Assembly: GCA_009760885.1 (NCBI GenBank)
Contig: CM019697.1
Coordinates: 26,252,210 to 26,316,209, forward strand
Length of the DNA: 64,000 nt
Reading direction: 5' to 3'
Source of the DNA: Achatina immaculata
Taxonomy: Eukaryota > Mollusca > Gastropoda > Stylommatophora > Achatinidae
The notes beneath the pieces were generated by a model that saw only the letters and a list, made by a program, of their open reading frames with translations, was not told the origin of the DNA and made no database searches. Made by a program: the position numbers and the translations under genes. Positions 54,614-64,000 of this stretch are shown piece after piece; position 1 is the first letter of the stretch, and each line of letters starts with the position of its first letter.

Positions 54614-54783
54614 GTAAATATGGTGGATCAGAGATGGGATACCTTGATCATTGTATTATCATGGAGGAGATGTCACGCGCTTCCGCAGCTGTTGCTCTCA
54701 GTTATGGAGCTCATTCAAATTTATGCATCAATCAGATTGTTAGGAATGGGACAGATGTTCAGAAGGAAAAATATTTGCCACAG
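54614..54783 (+). CDS. IVD: IVD exon 4 (numbering allows for a missing exon 3)
   Basis: 170 nt: two bases completing a split codon, then 56 codons, donor CAG|GTTTGT (GT at 54784-54785), acceptor ATGTGAAG. It encodes [40 protein letters not shown] and QKEKYLPQ, matching the human segment [20 protein letters not shown]...[16 protein letters not shown]...QKEKYLPK. The phase (needs one preceding base) is incompatible with direct splicing from exon 2 (phase 0), so an exon of length 3n+1 is required between them. Confidence 0.96.
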
Positions 54784-54814
54784 GTTTGTTGTATGAAGAT
54801 ATCAGTAATGAACA

Positions 54815-55165
54815 TGAGAGTTGATCAGAGATTGGTTCTTAGAGTGAGAGTTGATCAGAGATTGCTTCTTAGAGTGGGAGTTGATCAGGGATTGCTCTTA
54901 GTGTGGGAGTTGATCAAGGATTGGTTCTTAGTATGGGAGTTGATCAGGGATTGGTTCTTAGAGTGGGAGTTGATCAGAGATTGCTTCTCAGAGTGGGAGT
55001 TGATCAGGGATTGCTCTTAGTGTGGGAGTTGATCAAGGATTGGTTCTTAGTATGGGAGTTGATCAGGGATTGGTTCTTAGAGTGGGAGTTGATCAGGGAT
55101 TGGTTCTTGTGTGGGAGTTGGTCAAGGATTGGTTCTTAGCATGGGAGTTGATCAGGTATTGGTTC
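54815..55165. repeat. 30-bp minisatellite
   Basis: About 11 copies of a 30-bp unit (AGAGTGGGAGTTGATCAGGG, ATTGGTTCTT) starting some 30 bases after the donor of IVD exon 4. Plus frames stay open. Confidence 0.93.
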
Positions 55166-56114
55166 TTTTTTTGTTGGAAGAGCCAGTCAGTGACATGAGA
55201 ATGGAGGTACATGATTTAAGGTGGAGAATGACGGCATGGACAGTATTTTATATAAATAAAAAATAATCCTTACATTTTATGTTTTTTTTTTTTTTTTGTT
55301 CATTGACCCAAGACAAATGTGGTTGTAGTTTTGTATTCAAAGAATTGTTTCTAGCCATTGTATTGTATTATCTTGTATGTCTCACATCAGTAATATAAAC
55401 TTTCTTTTATTATTATTATTATTATCAGCAGTTCCCGCAGTAAGTGCTATAGGTCCCCAGTGTTTGACGGTCAGCCTGACCAGAGTGTGTTGGTAGTACA
55501 CAGATGTCACATGACATGATAGTTCATTTATACTTCCCATTCTTCTGTCTCACATGAACTCATTTGGTGGTTGTTTTCCTGTCCTTTCTCACAGGCTTTC
55601 TTATTCTCTGTTAGTTTTTTTGGTTTTTTTTTTTTTTGAGAGATGAAAGAGATGATGACTGTATTCTAATATTCTAAATTGGTTCTAGTAATAAAGGTAG
55701 GCAGAGCTGTATGTCATCTCTACCTGTATGTCATGACTGTCATGATTGTTCTTGGAAATGTGCAGTGTTGGTTTGCCCTTACCTTCCACCGGTTTGTTTA
55801 TGGTTTACTCCACTAGTCTTTGACTCTGGCCAGAGCCTACCCTACAAGGCAGTAGGGGTTTCAAATCAGAGTTTTTCTTCTCCTAGATGAGCTACCAACC
55901 AAGACTAACGAGTCTCATCTACCCAAAGCGTCTGATTTTCAGGCGCCAGATACTCGCCTTTTGCCACTTCTGCTGTCAGTTTAAACAGTTCAACCACGAG
56001 AAGGCCAGGAGCTGGACTTGGACTGTCAGAGGCTATTTGAGACGCACGCTTTGGAGACATTTAATTGGAGTGAACAGCTTATCCTCCATCCCTCCTTCGG
56101 CTATTAAAGTCCTT
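55166..56114. other. Largely anonymous intron
   Basis: Contains T-runs, (TTA)n at 55406-55425, and a somewhat GC-richer stretch 55780-56110 with an open plus frame (55887-56180) that I do not recognise. Confidence 0.4.
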
Positions 56115-56243
56115 AGAACCTTGTATGTGGTTCTTAAGAAGGATGTTGAAGGTACCATGGACGGCCAAGAAAACCAATGAAGAAGTCTTAAGAGAGGCTG
56201 GAGTTAAAAGACAAATTACAGCAAAGATCAGAGGCAGACAAGT
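56115..56243 (+). mobile_element. LINE C fragment, 5' part of split host
   Basis: C-terminal LINE coding sequence MWFLRRMLKVPWTAKKTNEE, VLREAGVKRQITAKIRGRQ. Interrupted at 56243 by the I-type LINE and resumed at 58095 in the same register (GRQ|VRFVGHFLRRGKLKHI). Confidence 0.87.
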
Positions 56244-58080
56244 AGCTAGAGTAGTAATGGGTGGACACAAAAGCCAAAAGCCAGAAAGTACTTCTGCGAC
56301 ACGGTGTACCACAAGGAGGAGTCCTTTCACCTACACTATTCCTTGTATTCATTAATGACCTGGTCAAGGAACTTCCCTATGGAATCAAAGCGGCACTGTA
56401 TGCAGATGATCTGGTCATGTGGTGTACAGATGAATATGCGACAGTTGCTACACAGAGACTCCAAAGAGCAGCAGACATCTTGACATCATGGACAAACAAA
56501 TGATGTGTAAGTATCAACACAGAGAAATCAAGTACCACTCTGTTCACCCTCTCATCTAAACAGAAAGCAGGTAAGATCTTTGTAAATGAAATACCCTTAA
56601 GGATGGACAACCAACCCACTTACTTAGGAGTGACTCTTGACTCAAAACTGATGTGGAAGCAACACATCAACAGTGCAGAAGCAAAAGCCAAAAGAAAACT
56701 AGCCATATTAAGAAAATTGAGTGGAACCACATGGGGAGCTAGTGAAAGAATCCTCAAGAATGTATATCAGCAAAGTATTCTACCACATTTAGAATATGGC
56801 TCAACATCTTGGTGCACAGCATCAAACACTACGCTGCATAATCTAGACAAGGTTCAAAATCAGTCACTATGGATTATCACAGGTGCCATGAGGTCCACAC
56901 CAATAGTAGAAATGCAGAAAATAGTTGGTGTTCAAGCGCTAAAGGAACATAGAGACACAAAAGTCATGACCATGGGAGAAAAATTCCTTAGTTCTGTAAG
57001 CCATCCCCTGAAGGAGAGATTCAATAACTTGGCATTAGGACGGCTTAAAAGAAGCAGCTTCATTCATCAGGCCAAGCGTATGCGTAAGCTGATACCTGAC
57101 CTTCCAACTGTAGTCGCTCCATTATCATCTGTACCAGAGCATACACCATGGAAAGAAGCAGATTATACACAAATAACTATTCAGACTGAAGTGAAAGGTG
57201 TGCAGAATGGTGAGATGCAGAGTAGTCTTGTAAGATCAACAGCCACACTTAGTGTTCTAGATGACAAATATCCATGTGACACTTGGATACGTGTGTATAC
57301 AGATGGGTCTGCACATAATGCCATAAAGAATGGAGGGGCAGGAGCATATATTGAATATCCAAACAACACCACTGACAAGATTTCCATACCCACTGGTAAA
57401 TACTGCAACAACTTTGATGCAGAAGTTAGGGCAATTATTGCTGCAGTTGAAAAACTATCCGACTCCAGAATTGATACATGTCCTGTAGTAATTCTCACAG
57501 ATGCAAGATCAGTACTGGAAGCTCTTCAGAGCAACAAACTACCAGACCTTAAGGATGCCTTGTCAAAAATTGGCTTACAACATGGAGTCACTTTGCAATG
57601 GATTCCCTCCCACTGTGGGATACCAGGCAATGAAAAAGCTGACCATCTGGCTAAAGAGGGCACTGAAATGGAGCAACCAGACATACCAATCACCTATAAT
57701 CAGAAGAAAAGCATGATAAAAACCTACAGGAAGCCACAAACACCACCACATGATGACTATCACATGCTAAACAGAAAGGAACAAGTCACCATCTTCCGTC
57801 TCCGAACAGGACACAGCCGACTCCGAAGTCATATGTATACAAAGTTTAAAGTTGGTACTACTAATCTATGTACATGTGCCCAGGTGCCCCAAACTGTGGA
57901 ACATATCCTCCAGAACTGCATCAACTACGAGACACTGAGAAATAATTACTGGCCCAGTGAAACCACTAAAGAAGATAAGCTCTACGGTTCCATACATGAG
58001 TTACAAAAAACAGTGAAATTTATCCAAGAGACAGGACTGCAGATATAGACAGACAATGCGAACGAAGAAGAAGAAGAAGA
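56244..58080 (+). mobile_element. I-type LINE with RNase H, nested, 14-bp TSD
   Basis: 5'-truncated insertion flanked by AGAGGCAGACAAGT at 56230-56243 and 58081-58094, ending in a (GAA)n tail (58065-58083). Encodes the C-terminal RT and an RNase H domain, the combination characteristic of the I/Jockey-related LINE lineages that carry RNase H. Confidence 0.95.
56261..58048 (+). pseudogene. RT-RNase H polyprotein fragment of the I-type LINE
   Basis: One continuous frame interrupted by a single stop: TGA at 56501-56503, in a position where relatives have Trp (TNK*CVSINTEKS). RT part: RHGVPQGGVLSPTLFLVFIN, ALYADDLVMWC (YADD box), YLGVTLDSKLMWKQHI. RNase H part (about 57290-57680): VYTDGSAHNAIKNGGAGAYI, DAEVRAIIAAVEKL, LTDARSVLEALQS, WIPSHCGIPGNEKADHLAKE, with the Asp-Glu-Asp and His-containing catalytic motifs intact. 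A zinc-knuckle-like C terminus (CTCAQVPQTVEHILQNC) closes the 481-codon open frame. Truncated at the 5' side, so not autonomous, but young. Confidence 0.93.
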
Positions 58081-58094
58081 AGAGGCAGACAAGT

Positions 58095-58290
58095 GAGATT
58101 TGTAGGACATTTTCTGAGAAGAGGAAAATTGAAACACATTGTGGGAACTGGAAAAATTGAGGGAAGAGAGACAGAGGAAGACAGAGAGAGAAGTTACTGG
58201 ATGGTCTGCCAGTGTGGCTAGGAAGAAAGTCACAGCGGATCTCATCAAATCTAAAGACAGGGAATTGTGGATCACCTACACAGCATGGCA
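58095..58290 (+). mobile_element. LINE C fragment, 3' part of split host
   Basis: Continuation of 56115-56243: VRFVGHFLRRGKLKHIVGTG, KIEGRE...EEDRERSYWMV, ending at about 58290. Same family as 39116-39720. 58290-58620 has no recognised feature. Confidence 0.85.
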
Positions 58291-58622
58291 CTTGATTGAC
58301 TGAATTGGTTCAGTTTTACAAAATGACAAAGGAATTGTAGAAATTGAACAGAAACACAAATGGCAGAGAATAAGGGAGTAAGATGATAACATATCCAACA
58401 AAGAACATCCAATATTTCAGTGTGAACCTTTTTCAAGGATTACATACAAGGACAACACAACACATAAAAAAATATTTAAAAACTTAACTTTTTGGTTTCC
58501 TCTTACTTTGAAAGACAAGCATGAATGGGTCCAGGTTTTTTTAAAAATAACTTTAGGTTGTTAGTTATTTTGTTTTTGGAATTTAAATGTGTGTATGTTT
58601 TTTTTTGTTGTCATATGTTTAG

Positions 58623-58716
58623 TTGATCTCTGGTGACAAGATTGGTGCTCTGGCCATGAGCGAAGCTAACTCTGGCTCTGATGTTGTGTCAATGAAACTT
58701 ACAGCAGTTAAGACAG
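58623..58716 (+). CDS. IVD: IVD exon 5 (FAD/substrate segment)
   Basis: 94 nt: 31 codons plus one base; acceptor GTTTAG (AG at 58621-58622), donor ACAG|GTTTGT. It encodes [20 protein letters not shown] and [11 protein letters not shown], the ALAMSExxxGSDVVSM flavin-contacting signature of isovaleryl-CoA dehydrogenases (human [18 protein letters not shown]). The split Gly codon G|GT joins exactly to exon 6. The last ~37 bases and the donor are repeated three more times in the following array. Confidence 0.96.
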
Positions 58717-59185
58717 GTTTGTCTAGACACTGAAAGCTGTTAACTGATGTATGTAACTTGTGATACTGGAGCAAGATGCTGTCTGATGTTGTGTCAATGA
58801 AACTTACAGCAGTTAAGACAGGTTTGTCTAGACACTGAAAGCTGTTAACTGATGTATGTAACTTGTGATACTGGAGCAAGATGCTGTCTGATGTTGTGTC
58901 AATGAAACTTACAGCAATTAAGACAGGTTTGTCTAGACACTGAAAACTGTTAACTGATGTATGTAACTTGTGATACTGGAGCAAGATGCTGTCTGATGTA
59001 TGTAACTTGTGATACTGGAGCAAGATGCTGTCTGATGTTGTGTCAATGAAACTTACAGCAATTAAGACAGGTTTGTCTAGACACTGAAAACTGTTAACTG
59101 ATGTATGTAACTTGTGATACTGGAGCAAGATGCTGTCTGATGTATGTAACTTGTGATACTGGAGCAAGATGCTGTCTGATGTAGT
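58660..59185. repeat. ~105-bp array built from IVD exon 5 3' edge
   Basis: The exon tail GATGTTGTGTCAATGAAACT...AAGACAG|GTTTGTCTAG (58680, authentic) recurs at 58785, 58890 and 59034, each followed by GTTAACTGATGTATGTAACT and CTGGAGCAAGATGCTG. Three additional exon ends with intact donors (near 58821, 58926 and 59070) therefore lie downstream of the real one. Extra partial units lack the exonic part. Confidence 0.95.
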
Positions 59186-59455
59186 GGCCAGCAACACATA
59201 CTGACTGCTTGCCTCAAAATTAGTGAACCAAAGTCGACCAAGGACCTGTCCCTCCTCTCTGTTGCTGTCCCCAGGCTTATCCTGGCTAACAGGACAGGGA
59301 TCATCCACCACATTCAGGTGGAGTTAAAGAAGCATTACTTTTTTTTTTTCTGCTTTTTAGTTCCACGCAGGAACATAGAAACCAACCGTAGTAACCCTGG
59401 CCACCTTCAGCACGATGCTGGGCCTCATTACCCTCATGGCGGTGGATTCAGAGAA
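59186..59455. other. Unassigned GC-richer segment
   Basis: Non-repetitive, with open frames on both strands (plus: DLSLLSVAVPRLILANRTGI; a later plus frame: TLATFSTMLGLITLMAVDSE). No family recognised; a poly-T/TTTTTAG at 59339-59360 could be an acceptor. It could be a fragment of another gene or chance. Confidence 0.3.
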
Positions 59456-59900
59456 CTTCAGCTCGCAGTTTCAGGGAGACAGAACAAGAAAAAGTGTCAG
59501 AAATATGATGTTTCAGCTCACAGTTTCAGGGAGACAGAACAAGAACAAGTGTCAGAAATATGATGTTTCAGCTCACAGTTTCAAGGAGACAGAACAAGAA
59601 CAAGTGTCAGAAATATGATGTTTCAGCTCACAGTTTCAGGGAGACAGAACAAGAACAAGTGTCAGAAATATGATGTTTCAGCTCACAGTTTCAGGGAGAC
59701 AGAACAAGAACAAGTGTCAGAAATATGATGTTTCAGCTCACAGTTTCAGGGAGACAGAACAAGAACAAGTGTCAGAAATATGATGTTTCAGCTCACAGTT
59801 TCAGGGAGACAGAACGAGAACAAGTGTCAGAAATATGATGTTTCAGCTCACAGTTTCAGGGAGACAGAACAAGAACAAGTGTCAGAAATATGGTGTCTGT
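59456..59900. repeat. 55-bp minisatellite
   Basis: Eight copies of a 55-bp unit (TTTCAGGGAGACAGAACAAG, AACAAGTGTCAGAAATATGA, TGTTTCAGCTCACAG). The first unit grows out of the unassigned segment at its left (AACTTCAGCTCGCAGTTTCAG). 59900-60422 holds microsatellites (TCTTCT at 60119-60142) and no gene. Confidence 0.93.
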
Positions 59901-60422
59901 ACTCACAGTTCCTGAGACAAAACAGTAACAAGTGTCAGAAATAAGATGTGGAAAGGACAGAAGAATAAGTCATTGAAATAAAAAAAAATAAAAATCTTTC
60001 TTTTGTAAATAGTTTTACTTGAGATAAGTCTGTGATGAAATTAAAAAAAAAAAAAAAAGAGTTGTGCAAGACAGAAAGCTTATAACTATTCTGTAATATC
60101 ATCATCATCATCGTCGTCATCTTCTTCTTCTTCTTCTTCTTCTTTTTGCATGTTTGTTAAATCCTTCATATATTTTTTTTTCGATCTTGAAACTCCATTC
60201 TTGCTAAGAGTACAAAAAATAATGGTCTGGATTAGATAGTGTTTTAGTTTCTCTTCCTCATGATACTATATTTTTATCCTGTTGGAACAGTTGTTGCCTA
60301 GGACAGTTTATTTTTGTATAGCTTTAATTATGTCAAGGTTTTTCCATCCCAGATCATGTGTATAGTTTTGCTAGTGTCATTTTGCTCAGACATTACAAGT
60401 GTTTTGTCCAATATTGATACAG

Positions 60423-60559
60423 GTGATCATTATGTCTTAAATGGGACCAAATTCTGGATCACAAATGGACCAGATGCTGATGTTGTTGTGGTTTATGCCA
60501 AGACAGATCCAGACAACCCCAAACCTCAGCATGGAATCACTGCTTTCATTGTTGAGAAG
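60423..60559 (+). CDS. IVD: IVD exon 6
   Basis: 137 nt: two bases completing the split Gly, 45 codons, donor AAG|GTTTGC, acceptor GATACAG (AG at 60421-60422). It encodes [40 protein letters not shown] and FIVEK, matching [28 protein letters not shown]...[18 protein letters not shown] lines the FAD pocket of acyl-CoA dehydrogenases. Confidence 0.97.
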
Positions 60560-60774
60560 GTTTGCCATAATTATAATAAACACTTTAGACTTGTTGTTTA
60601 ACCAGGCAGATGTTGTTTGTTGGCCTTGTGTACCTTTTGTTAAAACAAAATAAATCAGGTCAACTTTATTGAGGATATAATTAAGCTGTCATGTCATATG
60701 TTAGTCAGGTGTCACTTATTATAAATAAATGAACATCTGTGACTGTCACAGCCATTGTCTTGTGGGTGCACTGA

Positions 60775-61055
60775 TTGTAAAGCTGAGAGAGTAAACTAGT
60801 TGGTAAAGCTGAGAGAGTAAACTAGTTGGTAAAGCTGAGAGAGTAAACTAGTTGGTAAAGCTGAGAGATTAAACTAGTTGGTAAAGCTGAGAGAGTAAAC
60901 TAGTTGGTAAAGCTGAGAGAGTAAACTAGTTGGTAAAGCTGAGAGATTAAACTAGTTGGTAAAGCTGAGAGATTAAACTAGTTGGTAAAGCTGAGAGAGT
61001 AAACTAGTTGGTAAAGCTGAGAGTAAACTAGTTGGTAAAGCTGAGAGAGTAAACT
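60775..61055. repeat. 26-bp minisatellite
   Basis: About 11 copies of a 26-bp unit (GTAAAGCTGAGAGAGTAAAC, TAGTTG), IVD intron 6. The first unit abuts a Tc1 element on the right. Confidence 0.93.
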
Positions 61056-62085
61056 ATACTGTTAAAAAAAAAAGAAGAAACATAACGCTACTGTAGTCGT
61101 AATGGACACCAAATTTCAAACTTTTATCAAAATTTTTTTACTGAATTAATGTTTCAATCTTGGCATGATGAAATTTTAAGACTTTAACAATGAAATGATG
61201 TTCATTAAATTTGGTTTGAACTTTTATTCTTTGCAACCAAGGTCTCTGTTTCAGTAAGGTGTATGACCTTTCTCTGGCCTGTATGACATCTCCTTAACAT
61301 GGATCCAGTTAGCTGTTGGATCTATTGTTGTGGGATGGCTCCCCACTCTTCCCGCAGTGCAAAAGATAACTGTTGGAGATTGGTTGGCGCCACATCTCGA
61401 TGTCGGACTTGTCTGTTGAGTTTGTCCCATAAGTGTTCTGTTGGGTTCATGTCTGATGACATGGATGGCCATGGAATGGTCTGGACATTGTTGTCAGCGA
61501 GGAAATGGGTGGTGAGTTGTGCCACATGAGGTTGTGCGTTATCCTGCTGAAAATTTGACCCTGGTGCAGCCAGAAGTAGAAGGTCGTGAGGATGAAGAAT
61601 TTCAGCGATGTATCATTGGGGATTCAGGCATCCTTCAATTTGCACCAGGTCACTTCTTCCCACGAAGTTGATCTTCCCCCACACTGTCTCCACTACCATA
61701 TGGAGGAGCCTCATCCACGCAGTTCTGGGCTTAGTGCTCATGGACTCTGCGGTAAACTCTTCTCCGTCTGTTGTGTCACTGGAGCAGAAAGAATGATTCA
61801 TCACTAAACCAAACCCTTCTCCAATCATTCGTAACGGTCCATTGACACTGCTGGTTTGCCCACTGCAGTCGGTTCTGGTGATGCTGGTCTGTAAGAACAG
61901 GACCTCTGTAGAGTATTCTAGCCCAAAGACCAGCATCGTGCAGCTGGTTCCTGACTGTTTGATCTGAAATTTGACGAGCTGCTGTCATTGACCGGACTGT
62001 TGAGGATGCAGATGTAAGTCAGTTCCTGAGGTGACGCAGCCGTATGAAGTGGTCTTTGGCAGGAGTTGTGACTATGGGTCTTCCA
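61056..62085 (-). mobile_element. Tc1-type transposon, truncated
   Basis: Minus-strand Tc1 element whose 3' terminus is at the left (ACTGTTAAAAAAAAAAGAAG near 61056). The 5' end and N-terminal helix-turn-helix are cut off at about 62085, where LINE F sequence begins. Confidence 0.8.
61251..62085 (-). pseudogene. Tc1 transposase pseudogene
   Basis: Blocks: NGRPIVTTPAKDHFIRLRHL (truncated N side), MTAARQISDQTVRNQLHDAG, WRRVWFSDESFFLLQ (first catalytic Asp), QQDNAQPHVAQLTTHFLADN (second Asp), TIPWPSMSSDMNPTEHLWDK (catalytic Glu in NPTEH). The DD34E residues survive, but a stop after FFLLQ and frameshifts in the 61550-61800 stretch inactivate it. Confidence 0.87.
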
Positions 62086-62400
62086 TTTTGCAGATTATCG
62101 TCTTGCAGCCATCTTTGCCTTGGTCTTCCTCTCTTTCTTTTTCCCATTATATACCCTTCCAAGAAGGTCTTCTCTAAATTATCATGACGTTTAATGTGTC
62201 CAACATATTTAAGTTTTCTTTTTTTTTCTGTTTGATCCTCTTTACTAGCCAGCCTTCTTGTAGTACGGATTTATTTGTTCTTTTCTGTGTCCATGGTATT
62301 TGAAGAACTCTTCTGTAGAATTTACATTCAAAGGCATTTATGTGTTTCTCAGCTGTTTTTGTTAAGTGTTCAGGTCTCACAAGCATATATGTCACCAGTA
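62086..62400 (-). mobile_element. LINE F 3' end fragment
   Basis: Closely similar to 33160-33500 (CATCTTTGCCTTGGTCTTCC, CCATTATATACCCTTCCAAG, ATCATGACGTTTAATGTGTCC). Minus translation: FECKFYRRVLQIPWTQKRTN. Likely inserted in, or joined to, the Tc1 relic. Confidence 0.82.
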
Positions 62401-62509
62401 GAGGGGATTATTTGGAAGGGGACAGTGTTTAAAATGTCAAATGAGCACATGTTTCTTTGAGCACAATTTGTACACCTAGTATGAATGAAAAAAAGACAGG
62501 TGCGTAGTG

Positions 62510-62890
62510 TAGTGTAGTCTTGCTATTGTAAACAAAGAGGACAATCGTAGGTAGTCTAGTCCAGTCTTGCTGTTGTAAAGAAAGAAGAAAGTCCTGGGTA
62601 GTCTAGTCTAATCTTGTTCCAAATGAATATAGCCCCAGGTAGTCTAGTCTTGCTGTTGTAGTCCTATGTAGTCTAGTAGTCTAGCCGTGCATTTGTAAAC
62701 AAAGAAGATAGTTTCAGGCAGTTTAGTCTTGTATTTGTAAACAAAGAAGATAGTTTCAGGCAGTCTAGCCTTGCATTTGTAAACAAAGAAGATAGTTTCA
62801 GGCAGTCTAGCCTTGCATTTTTAAACAAAGAAGATAGTCTCAGGCAGTCTAGCCTTGCATTTGTAAACAAAGAAGATAGTCTCAGGTTGT
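62510..62890. repeat. ~42-bp minisatellite
   Basis: About nine units, degenerate at the left and regular at the right (GTCTAGCCTTGCATTTGTAA, ACAAAGAAGATAGTTTCAGG, CA). IVD intron 6. Confidence 0.9.
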
Positions 62891-63136
62891 AAACAAACCA
62901 GCCATGGCAAGGTGGGGCTGGTACAACATGGACAAAGTGCTTTCTTCATTTGCCCAAAGTTGGAAGTCCATCCCCTGATTCAGAGTATATGCAAAAAAAA
63001 ATAAAATGTTGCACAAAACAGTACAATACATTACACTACGGTACAGTATAGAACAATGCTTTTTATGTTAAAGTAAGAGGAGCACAGTTTTGTAGGATTA
63101 GACCTAAAAAAAACTGTAGACAAAGCATTTTAGTGA

Positions 63137-63840
63137 AAGCTGGAAAACAACTAAAAAAAATAGACAATAAATTAGACTATTTTGAAAACAAATGCCTAAG
63201 GAAAATACTCAGTATAAAGTGGAACAAATTCAAGAACAACACATAGATAAGGCAGACGAGGGAACAACCTGTCTTGTGGGTGATCAGAAAAAGAAGATGG
63301 GAATATGCCAGTCCAGTCTGGTTAGCTGAGTGGTTAGGCACTCAGGTGGTACCGGGTTCAGTCCCAGCAGTGGGATTTTTTCTGCTACACACCATAAAGG
63401 CCCCGGGGTTCACCCAGTCTGTAAAAATGGGTACCAGAGAAATCTGGAAAGGTAAAATGGCCAGGCGTGATACTGACCATATCACACTTTCATATGCCGA
63501 AGGTCATGGAAGATACGGGCCTAACACAGTATTCCCCAATATGCCTTAATGGCATGGAAACGGGAATTTTACCTACCTTTTTTTTACCATATGCCAGTCA
63601 TGTGATGAAAAGCAACAGTCAGAGAATCCCAAGACAAGCTATCAAGTAGAATGCAACAGGCCAAAGAAAAAGAGGTCGATCACATGAAACTTTAAAGAGG
63701 ACATTGTTAAGAGAGGCCAAATTAGTAGGCTGAAATCCTTTGATGAGGTTAAAAAGCCTGCTGAAATCAGGAAAACTTGGCGAACTACCATGCAAGCCCT
63801 ATTTGACATTTACCAACACGGGAAGGATGTAAGATGTAAG
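63137..63840 (+). mobile_element. LINE A copy split by a SINE
   Basis: 5'-truncated LINE A: FENKCLRKILSIKWNKFKNN, WVIRKRRWEYAS | (SINE) | RIPRQAIK, QRKRGRSHETLKRTLLREAK, and tail ACGGGAAGGATGTAAGATGTAAG. The SINE interrupts the GHLMRRND region. Confidence 0.86.
63314..63588 (+). repeat. tRNA-derived SINE-2 with 11-bp TSD
   Basis: A 275-bp element flanked by ATATGCCAGTC at 63303-63313 and 63589-63599. The head has an A-box-like TAGCTGAGTGGTTAGGCAC and a B-box-like GGGTTCAGTCCC, then a body with GTAAAAATGGGTACCAGAGA, and a T-rich end (ACCTTTTTTTTACC). Clean insertion into LINE A. Confidence 0.9.
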
Positions 63841-63937
63841 TGAGAAAATTAATTTTCCTATGTATTCCTTACTGCCATGTCTTTCTGATTATCTGTAAGA
63901 TAGAAAACACTACATTTTCTGTTTGCAACAATTGTAG

Positions 63938-64000
63938 GGGATGCCTGGTTTCAGCTCAAGTCCAAAACTAGATAAACTTGGGATGAGAGGATCAAACACC
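63938..64000 (+). CDS. IVD: IVD exon 7 (partial, runs off the window)
   Basis: Begins after TTGTAG (AG at 63936-63937) in phase 0, joining FIVEK of exon 6. It encodes [20 protein letters not shown] then T, matching [20 protein letters not shown] T of human IVD. Exon end and the rest of the gene, including the catalytic Glu in the LERLVLAGG region, lie right of the window. Confidence 0.96.

Noticed and set aside
61613..61936. 107-codon minus frame as an independent gene
   Set aside because: A frameshifted part of the Tc1 transposase relic.
63314..63390. tRNA gene on plus
   Set aside because: tRNA-like head of a 275-bp SINE with an 11-bp target-site duplication; no closed cloverleaf.

Overview
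This window is animal nuclear DNA. It contains introns with GT..AG borders, tRNA-derived SINEs, LINE, Tc1/mariner, pogo/Tigger and piggyBac debris, and very long intronic minisatellites, and it has no bacterial gene organisation. The style (short exons floating in repeat-filled introns, RTE/I-type LINEs, SINEs with a tRNA head) suits an invertebrate, most likely a lophotrochozoan such as a mollusc, but I cannot name a species from sequence alone.

Two real protein genes were recognised, arranged head to head. On the minus strand, ten coding exons (29797 down to 921) encode about 617 residues of eukaryotic elongation factor 2 kinase (EEF2K). They cover the calmodulin-binding region, the whole alpha-kinase domain, the acidic/Ser-rich regulatory linker and the first SEL1-like helical repeats; the last ~100 residues lie beyond the left edge. 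All exon phases join. A candidate non-coding first exon and promoter (NRF1-like and E-box palindromes) sits near 32750-33000. On the plus strand, six exons (45564 to the right edge) encode the N-terminal part of mitochondrial isovaleryl-CoA dehydrogenase (IVD), from the transit peptide into the middle of the acyl-CoA dehydrogenase fold. One short exon between exons 2 and 4 could not be found, although the phases demand it.

Nearly everything else is repeat. Region by region: 1-13 kb, EEF2K 3' exons among large arrays, a broken piggyBac carrying an internal 55-bp array, and a mariner that splits another array; 13-17.5 kb, a 1.43-kb tandem duplication with a LINE tail, then a 40-bp array abutting a splice donor; 17.5-30 kb, kinase-domain exons separated by LINE copies (one with a 5' inversion typical of twin priming, one almost full length); 30-45 kb, intergenic LINE, SINE, mariner and hAT-like debris; 45-64 kb, IVD exons with a pogo/Tigger element (hosting a LINE), a near-perfect palindrome, a nested I-type LINE with a 14-bp target-site duplication, a Tc1 relic and a SINE inside a LINE with an 11-bp target-site duplication.

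The most unusual pattern is that several minisatellites are built from, or start exactly at, exon edges of these two genes, so functional splice donors or acceptors have been copied several-fold into the adjacent intron (501-953, 9975-10185, 16612-17447, 19425-19540, 58660-59185). No CRISPR array, operon, phage or new enzymatic system was seen. Most long open frames are read-through of arrays whose period is a multiple of three, or old transposon fragments.
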